Assembly (NCBI RefSeq): GCF_000003815.2
Contig: NC_049991.1
Location: 22,044,139-22,108,138, forward strand
Length of the DNA: 64,000 nucleotides
Direction of reading: 5' to 3'
Source: Branchiostoma floridae
Lineage: Eukaryota > Chordata > Leptocardii > Amphioxiformes > Branchiostomatidae
Shown here: in pieces, positions 45,315 through 59,100 of the stretch
Layout of the letters: each line of letters starts with the position of its first letter
How positions within the stretch are numbered: position 1 is the stretch's first letter
Notes under the pieces: generated by a model
What the model was told of the DNA's origin: nothing
Databases searched by the model: none
What the model saw: the letters and a program-made list of their open reading frames with translations, nothing else
Program-made: the position numbers and the translations under genes

Positions 45315-48300
45315 GTAAGCGTTCCCAAGCAGTAGTGATACTGTAAAGCCCCCTTCCTGTTTAAGACCCCCTTTCATTAAGCCAATCAGTAAAGGTACTG
45401 TACATAGTAGTAAGGCCCATTTCCCGTACCTGTAGCAGCAGCAAAGCAGTAGTACTTGGTACTGTAGTAGCAAGGTCCCTTTCCCTTACCTGTGTTACCA
45501 AGCTGTAGTGATACTGTAGTAGCAAGGTCCCTTTCCCGTACCAGCGTTTACCAAGCTGTAGTGGTACTGTAGTAGCAAGGTCCCTTTCCCGTACCCGTGG
45601 CGTTAACCTAGCAGAAGTGGTTATATATCAATGGTTTATTCATTATTCATAACCGTACCCGTGGCGTTAACCTAGCAGAAGTGGTTACGTAGCAATTCCC
45701 CTTCCCTGCATCATTAGCTAAGCGGCAATGGTGGTGTAGTAGTAAGGCCCCTTCCCCGTACCTGTAGTGTTTACCAAGCAGACTGTTTTGTAGTATTGTG
45801 GCTTTCCTACACTAGCCAACCAGTAGTGGTACCGTAGTAGTAAGGACCCTTTCGCAGAAATGTTCGCGGGGGTTTTATGTTCGCGGTTTTTGCGTTGCCA
45901 ATTCACCGCGAACTTAAAACCACCGCGAACATTTATTCCATGGCAGTAAGAGCCTGCAGTGCATGGTGCTACCGCGAACTTAAACAACCGCGAACATTTC
46001 TGCGAAAGGGTCCTTACTACTACGGTACCACTTCTGGTTGGCTACTGCAGGAAAGCCACAATAATCCGCGAAATTAAATCCCCTCCAACTTAAATGCATT
46101 TACAGTATTAGCCAAATTAACCCTACGAAAAATTGTCGTATTGTCTGTTGCCAGGCCGACCCTAGCAAAATCCATAATTTTTTCAGGACCGTACTCGAAA
46201 ACGCACCATTATTTTATAGCCTCCACCAAGCCTACCTCATCAAAATTACTAGTATTACTGAACACCAACAGTTGAGGCTAAGTTTCGAGCCAATGATGGT
46301 TTGTCAATTAAAGGAATTTTACTTTTACTTTTTACTTTTGCTTTTGGGGACAGAGGCAAGCAGCCCGCGATGATGATGATGACTTTGCTTCTTGGACTGA
46401 AAGTAATTTAGTAGAACCTCAATCCAGATAGCCTCCTTCACAGCACACTGTCCTCCATGGCCCTTTGTAGCTCTTCAGTATCTTGCAGGTTTACATCACT
46501 ACACTGCGCAGACTGTCTAACGCCTACGTCACATTTCCTACCCGAGGCCAGGTAGGACTTTTTGCGGAAACGAAAAATTAAAATTCATGCCAATAGATAT
46601 GCATAAAGCATGCTGTTGAATCATTTTGTGTTTTTGTGTTTTATATTATTCTTAAAGTTCCCAAAATCTACCCGGCAATGCCCCTTTTGGGGAAATGTGA
46701 CGTAAGTCTAAGTAGGTGCCTCTAGGTGTGCCCCTACCTCTTCTTCCTTTAGGCCTACGTCAATATTTCCAAACCGGGGCCCGGCCAGGCAGCTTTAGGG
46801 AACGAAAAGTATGATGTTAAAGACACCAAACTACACAAGTCGTAACATGCGATTATAGCCACAATTTAGCTTTTTCTGCTACTTTGTAAAGGACCACGTT
46901 TCTGCGCCGTATAACAAGACGGATTTCACGGTGGCAATAAACAGCCTCACTGTATCAGAAATAAAACTTACGCAAGAAGAAAAAAACACCGCCACAGAAA
47001 GTTCTATGCTGCCCATGTTGCTGACATGACATCAGTTGATCTAGTGCACTGCCTGCCCTGCATCCTGCCTGTCGAATGTGAACAGGACTGAGGCGTTCTG
47101 TGTAAAAGTCACGGTTTCTCAGTTGCTCAGATGTGTTTGCCCAGCCTCCACCAGGCCTTCCTACGGGGGTGCGGGGTCGTAGAAGTCGGCAAAACTCGGG
47201 AAATTGTCCAAATGAGTCAGTCCACGCTTAGGTTCATACTTCCCCTCCGGTGGCTGCGCGGTCGGCCAACTCCTCTGGTAGCAAAACTCGACTGGCAAAT
47301 TATTCTCACTATGATAGCCAGCGTAGTCAGTCTGGTAGAGACCAGTGTTTGTCTGGGATTTAGTGACCGGTGAGGCTCTAACGGAATCAAAGATCTTCAG
47401 ACAAACGACAAGGTGAAATCTCGGGATGATTTGTCGAGAAATGATACCTGTGTGCGTCTCTCCTGAGAAACGACAAGTCGCGAAATGGCAGTTTTGTAGA
47501 GAGACATGGGATTGTGCGCTGAGGACGGGATTCCCATTGCAGAGGTTAAGAATTTGGTAATGCCTTTTTTTTTACTGGAAATTCAAGCATTTGTATCCCA
47601 GAACGTCCGTCAAATGCCCTTCTCTACGGTCGACGAGTTTCCTCCGCATTCAGTGTTGGTCCCCAGAAGAATCTATCACAAATTTTAAATTCGTCTAAAG
47701 ATCGAGAGTAGCCTGGGTACCATCCGATTTCTACCGGGGCTCCTCACACTCGCTACCCTAAAAAGGTAATTAATAAAGGTATTTTTTAGGGTAGCGAGTG
47801 CAAGGAGCCCGGGTAGAAATCGGACGGTACCCAGGCTAGATCGAGAGTACTTTTTACTAGACTATTAAACCTGGTGCACCAGACAGGACTCTGTGTTCTG
47901 CGATCTCTGCTGGTCTGAAAATCGCACGATGAACGGAAGAACATCGTGTGCATAAATTACGACCGAAAACGTGATTCAGAGATCGATTTAAAATTCGACT
48001 TTTTTTACCGGCCTTCACCCCATCGTCACCGAATTGGTATCCTGACGTCAGTAGCGTCACCATGGTTACAGGTGTGGCATTGTGCGCATCAGCGCGGTGG
48101 TGCCATGCGCCGTGGTAACGGATACGGTTTAGATTCACACACAGGGGCTGCAACAGTGACACCGTGACCTTGGAGATTCTCGGTTGGCCTTTACTCGAGA
48201 CGTTTACGACAATCTTTCTCAATATTTTCGATCATTATGCCACTCCTTCAACAAGTCGCCTCAAGAAATGAAATCTGACGAAAACGTCTGCTTTTCAGAC

Positions 48301-50156
48301 AGTCAGCAATTCTATTTTTGGATGCATGTGTAGAGGCAATTGATTGTGTGAGAAACCCCCATACAACAGGCTTTTTGTCACCTGCACGCCTCATTTACGA
48401 AGCGGATCACATTTCCATTCAGATCGCGGCGGCCTGGCACCGACAGTACCTATTCAGCACGGCCAGCTTTGGTTACACTTGGACTGAAACAAACGCCATG
48501 AACACCACCATAGACAAAGTCTTGAAACAACAACTCACTTATTTTTGTTTAAACATCTTGAGGGTCAGAGTAATGATAGGATTAGCGTGTGGTAAGATAT
48601 AGAAACTTTAGAAAGGTCACGTGTCACATCCCGAATTAGTACACGTAACGTAAGGCGACTGACGTTTTTGCTTGAGCCTCCCGTAGGTCATGGTAATGAG
48701 TTTGTAAAACACAGGTTTGGTGCATGTGCGGTTCGCAGTGTGTCAGAAGGTTGCGGGTACTGAACCCGAAGTAGAACCATTTAACTAAGTGGCATCGTGT
48801 GGCATGTGGTCAGGGTGGGCGACCCAGAATCACCTGCATAAGGTCCTGTGTTGGAATCCGTAGCTGGGTCGGTTGTTATGGCCTAGAGTATCAGGGAGTA
48901 AAACAATCAATCAATCAAGCAACCCCTTTTCTTCCTATAGTCCCGTTTTGGGTTACCTTGAGTCCTCAACACAGGTCCTGTGAACATGGATAAAGACGAA
49001 TGGCACGCCTTGTCTGCATTATGCAATCTATTGTTGCTTGAATGACGTGCAGGCTTTTACTTGCAATTGGGCCATAACGGTCCCACATAATCTCCAAGTA
49101 GATCCTACAATGGCATAAGATAGTACCAAACTGGCCAAGGAGTATAGTTAGCTAAGAGGTGCCCATTTGCCTTGTAGCGAAACACACTCCTAAGCCGGCT
49201 TCACTCCTCTGCCAGCTTTTGATACTATCTTATGCTACCATAGGATCTGCTTGGAGATTAGTCCCACAGACCCTTCCTGGCTGCAGAGCTTTTGCAGCGT
49301 GGTCATGTTGTAGTCTTGTCTCCCTTCTGAGGCTAATTATAACGTCACATTTCCAGAAACGTCGTAGGCCCAAGAACCTCTAATTTAAGACCCCTTCACG
49401 CGAGAATCGGAATGAGCCGCAATGTCCTCTGAATAAGATTATTTGTATATTCCTGGGAATTCGTATTCTGGAAATTTTCACTGCATTCCAGATATTTCAG
49501 CCTGTTCTTGTGGCCGCCCCGAATGTTTTTGTCATGCTCAAAAATTTCGAGATGCATTTGAAGTGGAGAAATATCGAACGGCATTCAAATGTTACATGGA
49601 GGTGTTTTCCTGTTATGCAAAACAAGCAAATAAACGGGTATCTTGGGCGTGATGCTGTTCATTTTTGTTTTCATGCTTGATGAGAGTCAAGTTGATAAGA
49701 CACACATTAACTTGCTGCGCAGACAGACAGCGCCCCTGGCGACATCCTAACGTTCGTGCAGTTCTGCAGCAGATAGCCCGAGAAAGGCGACATGCTAACG
49801 CCTGTGCATGTGTTTTCACGCCTGGTGGTTGCCGTGCCCCGTGCAACAGCGCCCCTGGCGATATGCTAACGTCTGTGCATGTGTTTTCAGGCCTGGTGGC
49901 TGCCGTGCGATAGCGCCCCTGGCGATATGCTAACGTCTGTGCATGTGTTTTCAGGCCTGGTGGTTGCCGTGCCACGCGAGAAGAGACAGTTGGGCAATGC
50001 CAGACCCTCACGCACCCCGCCCGTCAGGCCTACAGCGCCCGCTGTCCCAGCTGAACTGAAGGATGGAATTGCAGCTGCATTCGGAGGTAAGAAAAAAAAG
50101 TCCGAAAACCGATGTTGCTCAATATAGCGTCAGATGTGCATGAATTGATAACAATT

Positions 50157-50187
<31 letters not shown>

Positions 50188-53100
50188 ACTGGTTTATTGA
50201 GCAATAAGTATAATAGTCCTCCTGGCAGCCTATAAGGCTGAATTGCGAGGATATTACAATCATGATACATTCAAAATACATCAATTAGAAACACTTGTTG
50301 AACGTTGTTAAAACAATGGGTCAATAGTTACTACTTAAAATACAATATCGACGTAATACAAATTTGTTACGTTCAAAGAATCCCGCTATTTACAGGCTTA
50401 GACTTTATATAGACTTTTAAAACAAGACAACTTTGTAAAAAGGAGTTCGTAAGTCCGCATGAGGAGGCCATAATTGTAACAGTCTGACTGAGGAGTAAAG
50501 TACAGTTAGAATGATTTACCCGATAAGCACATGTTATAGTTCTAGAAGGACAATCGTTTGAAAATCGTGCTCTTCTTATGGTTTGCTATTTCCTCCACAG
50601 ATGCGTCCGCTCTTGATCACTCTTCAGTTGCTAAGTTGTAAGTACCGTTTGTTGTTTATATAACAGTCATGGCTATTTCATCAACATAAGCGAAATGAAA
50701 TGGTTGATGTTGATTATGCCTTCTGCATCAATACAATATTTAACAATTATTTAACATAGTAAAGATGTGAGGTTTTATCTATAGCAACTTATAAGGAAAC
50801 ATGATCATGGTGAATTTCCATGGATTGCTGGTAAAGAAGTTCCGACGAATCATTCGGTCATTCTACGAAAGACCAGACGTCTGATGAAATATATGAGCAG
50901 CTAACTCTTTCGTTGGACAGCGTTTAACCATTGTCCTGCTGAGTCCGTTTATATACGAGATGGACATATTTAACCCTTGTCATAATGAGCTGTTGAGAGT
51001 TTGGGGTATTTCTTATGTAAAACTTAAATACTACTGCAATCGGATGGGGGAGTAAATCGGCATCAGCAGCACAGAACTGGTCAAGATTTACTTATCTGAT
51101 GAAGCCATCAGCTCTGGAAAGTCAAATTGGCCAAACAATCGCCAGCAGGGCAAGGGTTTTAAAATGGATTGAGATGCATTCTACAAACCTCACAGCGGGA
51201 ATCTAACGTGCGTTTGGTTCTGTCGTTCCCTGCAGCATCAACAGCCAGGCGAGCGATTCTGACATCGTCCGGGCTCTGAAAGGAGATATCGAGATCAGCG
51301 CAATTTCTAATGACAACTTTAAAATGATACCAGGAAACCTGATGACGAAACTCAACGTAAATATTGCGACGTAATCATTCTGTGAAAATCCTACACAGAA
51401 GAGCTTCGTACTTTGCCCCTCAATGGCAAAGCAAAAAGTATGAAGTTGTTCTGGCCTATCTCTGTCTCTCTGTTAATGTGTGTTTCGTTGTCCTTTCTAA
51501 ACCTTCCTCCCCTCAATGTCCATTTCATTGGCTCCATTGTTTTCTGGTTTCCTTTGCCGGGCATCTTGTTCACAAAACATCCTCGGACCTGCTATTCGGT
51601 CCGTGATGCTGGAAAGTTCGCAGAGATTATGGTTAATGCACGTCAAAAAGCAGTTACTCAAGCAACGGGATATAATTTTGTCAAATAATGTTCAGACAAC
51701 GTTTCAAAGAATTGTTAATGCTGCGATACTGTGATTACCTTGCTTGTTTTGCTGATTTTCTGCGAAAAGTCCGTAGAATTAGGCGGCTTGGCAAAGCCTA
51801 TCTCTCTGTCACGCCTCTTCCATTGCCTCCTTTGATTTCTGCTTTCTTTGCCGCTCTTCTTTGTCACAATACATCCTCAGCCCTGCTGTGTGGTCTGTAA
51901 CACTAGCAGGTTCGTAGAGCAGAGTGATTAATGCTGTTTGTTTGTTTGTTTGTTTGAAACTGTGAAATTGTGACGGCCTTGCTTGATGATTTTTCTGCCT
52001 TATTTTCTCCAACATCAACAGTTTGGATAAGAGGTGAAGTCTGCCATCTCTGATGTTCTGTTTTTCTGATTTGTGTCCAGGATGCAGAGTTTGAGAAGAT
52101 CACGGCGGCACAGATCGTGGCCTGGCTGAAGCGCCCGAACAACCAGTACGACATCAGGCAGCTGGATGAGCTGTCCACCCGCGTCTCCACCGAGAAGTTC
52201 CTGGAGGTGCTGACGGCGATGAAGGGCACAGCTGAGGTAGGCAAACAAACAAAAACAAACAAACAAATGCACACGAACAATCCTTCCAAGCAATATGCCT
52301 TCAGTGTCCAGAATCTGCCAAATAAAGTTTAATGATGTGTCGATTATAAAAAAAGACAAAGAAACTCTGACGAATCCAACTTGCACACATAGATGGTGGC
52401 CCGAAGTAACTGAAATTGCAAGAGTATGAAATTGCCCTGGTATGTATGGGTAAGGAGTTAAGGGGGTGAAGTCTGCCATCTCTGACTGCCCCCGTATGGG
52501 TAAGAGTGTAAAGTCTGCCATCTCTGACTGCCCCAGTATGTATGAGTAAGGGGTGAAGTCTGCCATCTCTGACTGCCCCAGTATGGGTAAGAGTGTAAAG
52601 TCTGCCATCTCTGACTGCCCCAGTATGTATGAGTAAGGGGTGAAGTCTGCCATCTCTGACTGTCCCAGTATGGGTAAGAGTGTAAAGTCTGCCATCTCTG
52701 ACTGCCCCAGTATGTATGAGTAAGGGGTGAAGTCTGCCATCTCTGACTGCCCCAGTATGGGTAAGAGTGTAAAGTCTGCCATCTCTGACTGCCCCAGTAT
52801 GTATGAGTAAGGGGTGAAGTCTGCCATCTCTGACTGCCCCAGTATGGATAAAGGGGTGAAGTCTGCCATCTCTGACTGCCCCAGTATGTATGGATAAGGG
52901 GATGAAGTCTGCCATCTCTGATTGCCTTCTTACCCTTTCCAGGCCGGAAACGCCGCCCGGCCCACCCCCGGGCTGAGCGCCGACGTGCAGGACTTTCTGG
53001 TGCGAAAGTACGTGGAGGCGAACGTGAATGCCTCCTGCGCCGACATGGCCACAAACCTGCAGAAAGTCTCCTTCATGCCGCGGGGCATGACGGTCGAGAA

Positions 53101-56100
53101 CCTGAGGAAGCTCCGAGAGAACAGCGACCAGAACTGCGGACAGGTGGCGGAGGCTGTGTGAGTAGAAGTGTACCTCGGGATTTATCGATGGTCTATCTGA
53201 TAGCTGCTCTGTACCTGGTCTCATGGGTAAAAGTAAAGGTTGAGGTAGTCCCTGACCGTTACGACCACTGCAAAAGCATTTGAAAATGTTTTAAAAAATT
53301 AATGCAGCAACAAAGAAGGAAACAAAACTGTACATGGGTCAATTAGGATGTGGCCAATTTACTGTGTTCTCATTTGTGTTGGTAGATATCATAGTCCGAT
53401 GCTAAACTTTCCTCCAACACAAAAGTATACACGGATCAAGACCACTGTTGCCTACATCAGGATGAATAATAAATGAAGACCTTTATTGTACAGTTTTGCC
53501 CAACCGAGCTAAGTACAGCTCACAGCAAGTCAAGATATATACATATAAAAGTATCACAAATCTAGTCTAACACAAAAGTTCGGCTTCTTCTCGCTTCTTG
53601 GTAATAGTAAATACTTGAAAATGTAGGACTGTATGGGTTTCGCTATGGTCGGTTTGTCAAAACGCATGAGAAATATAAACTTGTCAGTGCTACTCATGTG
53701 TCTAAAATGAGGGAATCTACTTTCTATATAACTAAATAGAGTATTTCTATCATTGACATACATATCGCAATCAACTATGAAGTGCACTTCATCTTCTACC
53801 ATGTTTGAGGTACAAAATTGGCAGACTCTTTGTTCTAGTAATAATGACCATTGACCCGAAGAGGTCGACAGTAGTCGTTGAAAAGTTGATCCGTGTATAC
53901 TTTTGTGTCAGCAGAAATTTTTGCATCGTACTATAAAATCACTGTGTCTTAATTTCAGCTTGGACATCAACAAGAACGGCAAGCGGTACTGCATGATGGC
54001 TGCCGACGCCCGGAAGGAGGTGTGCGCCTTCGCGCGCTCGGCGGCCGGAGACCAGTTTGGCACCGTGGAGAACCTGGGCAAGCTGCCGCCCTTCACGGAC
54101 TGCCTGACGGCCCAGGATCTGGAGAGCGCGAGCGCCGATACGGTACGACCTTTAAGCACCAATGTTTGCTGTTGGACGTTGCTGCGTTACAATGTGCACC
54201 AGTCAGAATTGCCCTGATGAAGGTGCCAGACAGTCCCCGAAACTTAGGTGGAAATAAAAGCATTGGTTGTGTAAAAAGAGTGTCTTGACTGAGTAATGTG
54301 CAAACCTGAGGAAAATATTTATCGAGGTTTGACAGTCCTTAATTTTCTCAGATATACAGTCAAAATTACAGTGAGACCTGTTGTTCTTCCGTTTTGCGTG
54401 AAATATAACGTCTGCTTTCCAGCTGATCGACCTGTACGATGACGGGTTCTTCCTAAACGTGGTTGAACTGCCCGAGGGCGGAAATGACATCGTCAGGCGG
54501 AAACTGGAATCGTCAGACAGGATGCCGAAAGGAGCTGACCTCATCACCTTCTTCAACAACGTCACCCTGGTGGAGAAGTAAGTGGTCTGACCTGAATGTG
54601 ACATTCATAGGTGTGGTCATGTGGCCTGCCTTGATTGACGTAGGTTGAAGGTCTTGGTCCTGTAGCTTAGACCAATCAGCCACGTGCTCAACATTTATTG
54701 ACAGGCTGGGTTTTGTAGCTTAGACCAATCAGCAACGTAATAAACATTGATTGACAGGCTGGGTCCTGTAGTTTAAACTAATCAGCAACGTGATCAACAT
54801 TGATTGACAGGCTGGGTTTTGTAGCTTATACCAATCAGCCACGTGCTCAACATGATTTACAGGCTGGGTCCTGTAGCAGTAAACCAATCAGCTACATGAA
54901 AAAAATTCATTGACATCGATTGACAAGCTGGGTTCTGTAGCATAGGCCAATCAGCTATGTGATACAAATTGATTGACATTGACTTACAATCTGGCCTTGC
55001 GGTTTGGACCAATCAGCTAAGTGATCACCATTGATTGACGTTGATTGGCAGTCTGGGTTCTGAAGCTTGGACCAATCAGCTACGTGATCAACTTTGATTG
55101 ACAGGCTGGGTTTTGTAGTTCAGACCAATCAGCTACGTGATCGACATTGATTGACATTTGATTGACGTTGATTGACAGGCTGGGTCCCGCAGCCGAGGTC
55201 ATCGGAGACATGATCGGCGACCTGAGCCAGCTGGAAGTGCCCGCCATGAAGAAGATGAAGCGGACGATCTCGGGCAGCCGCGTGTGTAACGCAGGGGAGA
55301 CGGAGGCGAGCACGAAGGCACCTTCCAAGGAGGAGAAAGAGGTAACAGCTAACAGCATAAGATCTATGAAACCCTAAAGTCACCTTAGAAATTCATTCTT
55401 AAGCTTCATGTAGCCAGCGTAATGTTAAGAGTCCTATTAAAAACAGATTATGAGATCTAGAGCCGTTGTGCTCGGACATACAATTCAGGATAATACCAGT
55501 CATGGCACTGGAGGAACGATGACCAGTGTGAATATGTGTCATTTGGTGAAGTTCTGAAGGTTTCGAGCCCACCGTACCTCTGGGCACTTTGAGATTCTCT
55601 CACATTGAAGAAAGTTCACCTCCTACGGGGCATCGCGGTTGATTGTTTATTAGTGTTCGCAGCAATAACACCAGATCCCTTTGCTGCATTCGTATGTACT
55701 TTGGCATGTCGCCTGATAGTGTGCATAAAATGATGCACGTTAATGTTGAGCCCGCTGATTTTGGGTTGAGGCCGTTACATTCTCTCCAAGCAAAGGTTGG
55801 GCTTGCCACACTTCTTGGCTTGATCCTCCCATGTTTCCACTAACAGCTGGACCGGAAGCTGCTCCAGGCTCAGATGGAGGACCCGTCCGCCGTCACCGCC
55901 GACACCCTGAACAGCCTGGCCGGGTCCCTGGCGGAGATGGCGCCGTCGGAAATAGAGAACCTGAACCCGGCCGCCGTGGTTGACGCCATCAGCACGCTAG
56001 CCGATGAGGACTTCTCCTTTGGGGAGGTAGGGTTTCCGCTACATTTTATCAAACACGGTTTGCAACAATTTATCCATTGCTCAAGGTACATGCTCTGTGC

Positions 56101-59100
56101 AATAGGGTCTTGGATATGGAAAATAATTCCCACAAGGAACCAAACCTGTACTTACTTACTTAAATCCTCTTCTTCCCGTGTGGGACATAAGGCTGTGATA
56201 AGTTTCCTCCACTGGGGTCTGTTCTGTGCTAGGGGCTGAGAAGCATCCCAGGGGATCCCAAAGGCCGCTAGATCTTTAGCCACAAAACCTGTAGCTATAT
56301 GATTACTGTAAAGAATTAAGGATTTGGCTTTTAACTAAAATTGGACTTACTACAATGCAAAAGATGGCTTCACTTGAGTCTGTCCAGTACTGGTGACCTG
56401 ATGTTCGGAAACCGTCCAAAGGATAAATTTGTGACTGGTCCTCGATAACAATCCAGCTACCTTCCTCAAGGCCTGAATCTACTCTACTGATGACGTACCC
56501 GATGACGTACCTGATGACGTAGTTTCTTCTTTGTTTCAGGCGAGGGCTCTGATCGAGAAGTACAAGTCCGGAGAGTCCGTCAGCGGAGCATTGTCTGCAG
56601 CCCAGGTAGGTTCTTTTAATTTCTATTGTTGTTGCGCAAAACACAAAGTACAGAGTCTTTCTATTGTAGTCAATTCAAGTCAAGTCAAAGCCTTAATTCA
56701 ACTAATGTTCGATACGGGTGTTATTTCACGTTATCACACATGGTTCTGCTTTTACCACAAGTGCTTTCAATGAATGATTCGAACGCCCTTCACGTGCGCA
56801 GACTTCTTCGGTGTTAATCAAGCTTTAAATAATGGACATTTCAGTGGTTACCACTTTTATCAAGGATATGACATTTTCTCATCTTCTGACACGTCCCGAT
56901 TGTTGAAGTGTGTGTATTTTTCGTGTGAGTGGCTCGGTTCCAACCCTCCCGCGATCGGGCTGATAACTCGGGTGATAAGAAAGACACCGTGTTGTATTCT
57001 ATATGTAGCACTTACAACTGTTCCAATAGCAACTACACGAGCTACATTTGTAGTCCAATGTAGGCAAGACGTGGTGTATGACTAGGTAGGTCTGGTAAGA
57101 CATGATGAACGACTAACAAAGATCTGATGAACCAACCAGGTGTCCTCCCTGGGGAAACTTGCCGCCAAACTGCCCGTGGACGAGCTGGACCAGATGTCCG
57201 ATGCCGACATCCGGAGCTCCATCTCCACCTTCGCCAGCGCCAAGGCCGACATGAGCCCTGCACAGGCCAAGAAGATCGCCAAAAAGGTGGGCCGCACTTT
57301 GTCGAATCATTTGCCAACTCAGCGTGCAAACAGCTACGTTACCTACGACAGCGTGCATGCTTGCTAGTTTCGTTTCCCCGAGTCCTCCGTTTTACGGAGC
57401 ATGCTATTGGATCAGTGAAATGGTCTTCCGAATCTTTGTCTTTTGACATATTTAAGCTTAATTTTATCAATGCTGCCACTTTCTTAACAAAAATATGTAC
57501 TGTACCGTGTTCAAATTGGTCGATACCACACTTACAATCTCCGTGGACCTGAAAGTCCAGACCAAGAAGAGTTGCAATCTGTTAATTGCGTCTATTAGAC
57601 TTTCCTACTGCTGGTGAGGGCTGAAGACCTTCGGGTAATCAGTGAGTAAGATTAAGGCTGTGAGAACATCTATTTTGCTTCCCCAGGCCCGCAATGGAAA
57701 CCTCTTGGATCAGCTCGGGAGCGGAGAGATCAACAGCTTCTTCGACGCCCTTCCTCTGAATGAGATAGAAAGCATCACCGATGACATTGCCGCTGATGTT
57801 GCAAACGGGGACTACAGTAAATACAGCAGCCTGCCGATGACTAAAGCGCAGGTACGTTGAAGCACGTCTCCTTAGTCTGCTCATTCGTTTCCTCACTCAC
57901 TCACTCACTCACTCACTCACTCATTTGCTGACTCACGTATTCATTCACTGAATCTGGCATCCATTCACTCATTCATTCATTCACTCACACACTCTCACTC
58001 ACTCACTCGCTCACTCATTCACTGATACGTAGTCATTTACTGAACCACTCATTCACTCACTCACCCACTCACTCACTCACTCACTCACACACTCACTCAC
58101 TCACTCACTCACTCACTCACTCACTCACTCACTCACTCCTCCACTTAACCGAACACTTCCAATGTAGGCAGACATCATATGATTCTCACCTGCCGATATG
58201 ATTCTCACCTGCCGATATGATTCTCACCTGCCGATATGATTCTCACCTGCCGATATGATTCTCACCTGCCGTCCCGTCCGCAGGCCAAGTCCGTGTTTGG
58301 AGTGATTGAGTCCGGACTGAGTGGAGGGCTGGACAGGGACACTGTCATGTAGGTTGGACTTTTTCCCGTTGTAGCTACAGAAATAAGGTGGTGTCGCGTG
58401 GTCCAGAGCATGGGTTGGCTGTGTCATGAAATTGAGACATTTTATCCTGAGAGGCGCGACTTTTCCCATTACCCAGTTCGCAATACTGATCGCCAGCCTT
58501 TAGATCCCATGATCACTTTAAAGAACCCACCACACATCAATTAGGAAATGCCCTGTACGTTTCGTTATGTTCCCCATTCTACCATTCCGCTTGTTCGGGT
58601 GGCCTTAAGCTGGTGGCAATGTGATGGAGGTCTGACGTCGGTATTACATTGCAACAGTGCAGGCCGGTAGGCGATAGTTCAGCTGGTTTAGTCGTTATAA
58701 AGTCATGTTCCAAATTTAGTAAAGCCGCTCTGCTGTGCCGGGAACGGTGTTAGGGGTTGAATTAGGGTAATACTACTCCGTTACGCTGGAAACAGGTAAA
58801 CAAAATAAAAGATATTCAAATACAATTCAATCGCTGCAGCTATATTAAAAACGGAGAATTACTTCCGGACGTTTCGAGGGACATCCATCACTCTTCTTCA
58901 GCGTCACTAGAATGAACTGGCAGAACAATTCAATACAAGAACATCTAACTAGGAAAACTGCTTGAACTACTAACAGATGATAAAAGCTAAAACCGTACCC
59001 TTACTACCGTCTGTCCTTCCCGACAGTGAGCTGGGGAACGCGATTGCCGGTGCCGGGGATGACGCACTGGATCTCATCTCTAACGACGACTTCGCGGAGG

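Noticed and set aside
52015-53224. Minus-strand open frames of 284, 307 and 198 codons
   Set aside because: They run across the ~44-bp minisatellite and antisense to a real plus-strand exon; no family signature.
58375-58450. tRNA gene
   Set aside because: GTGGTCCAGAGCATGGGTTGG looks A-box-like, but no cloverleaf or B box could be traced.
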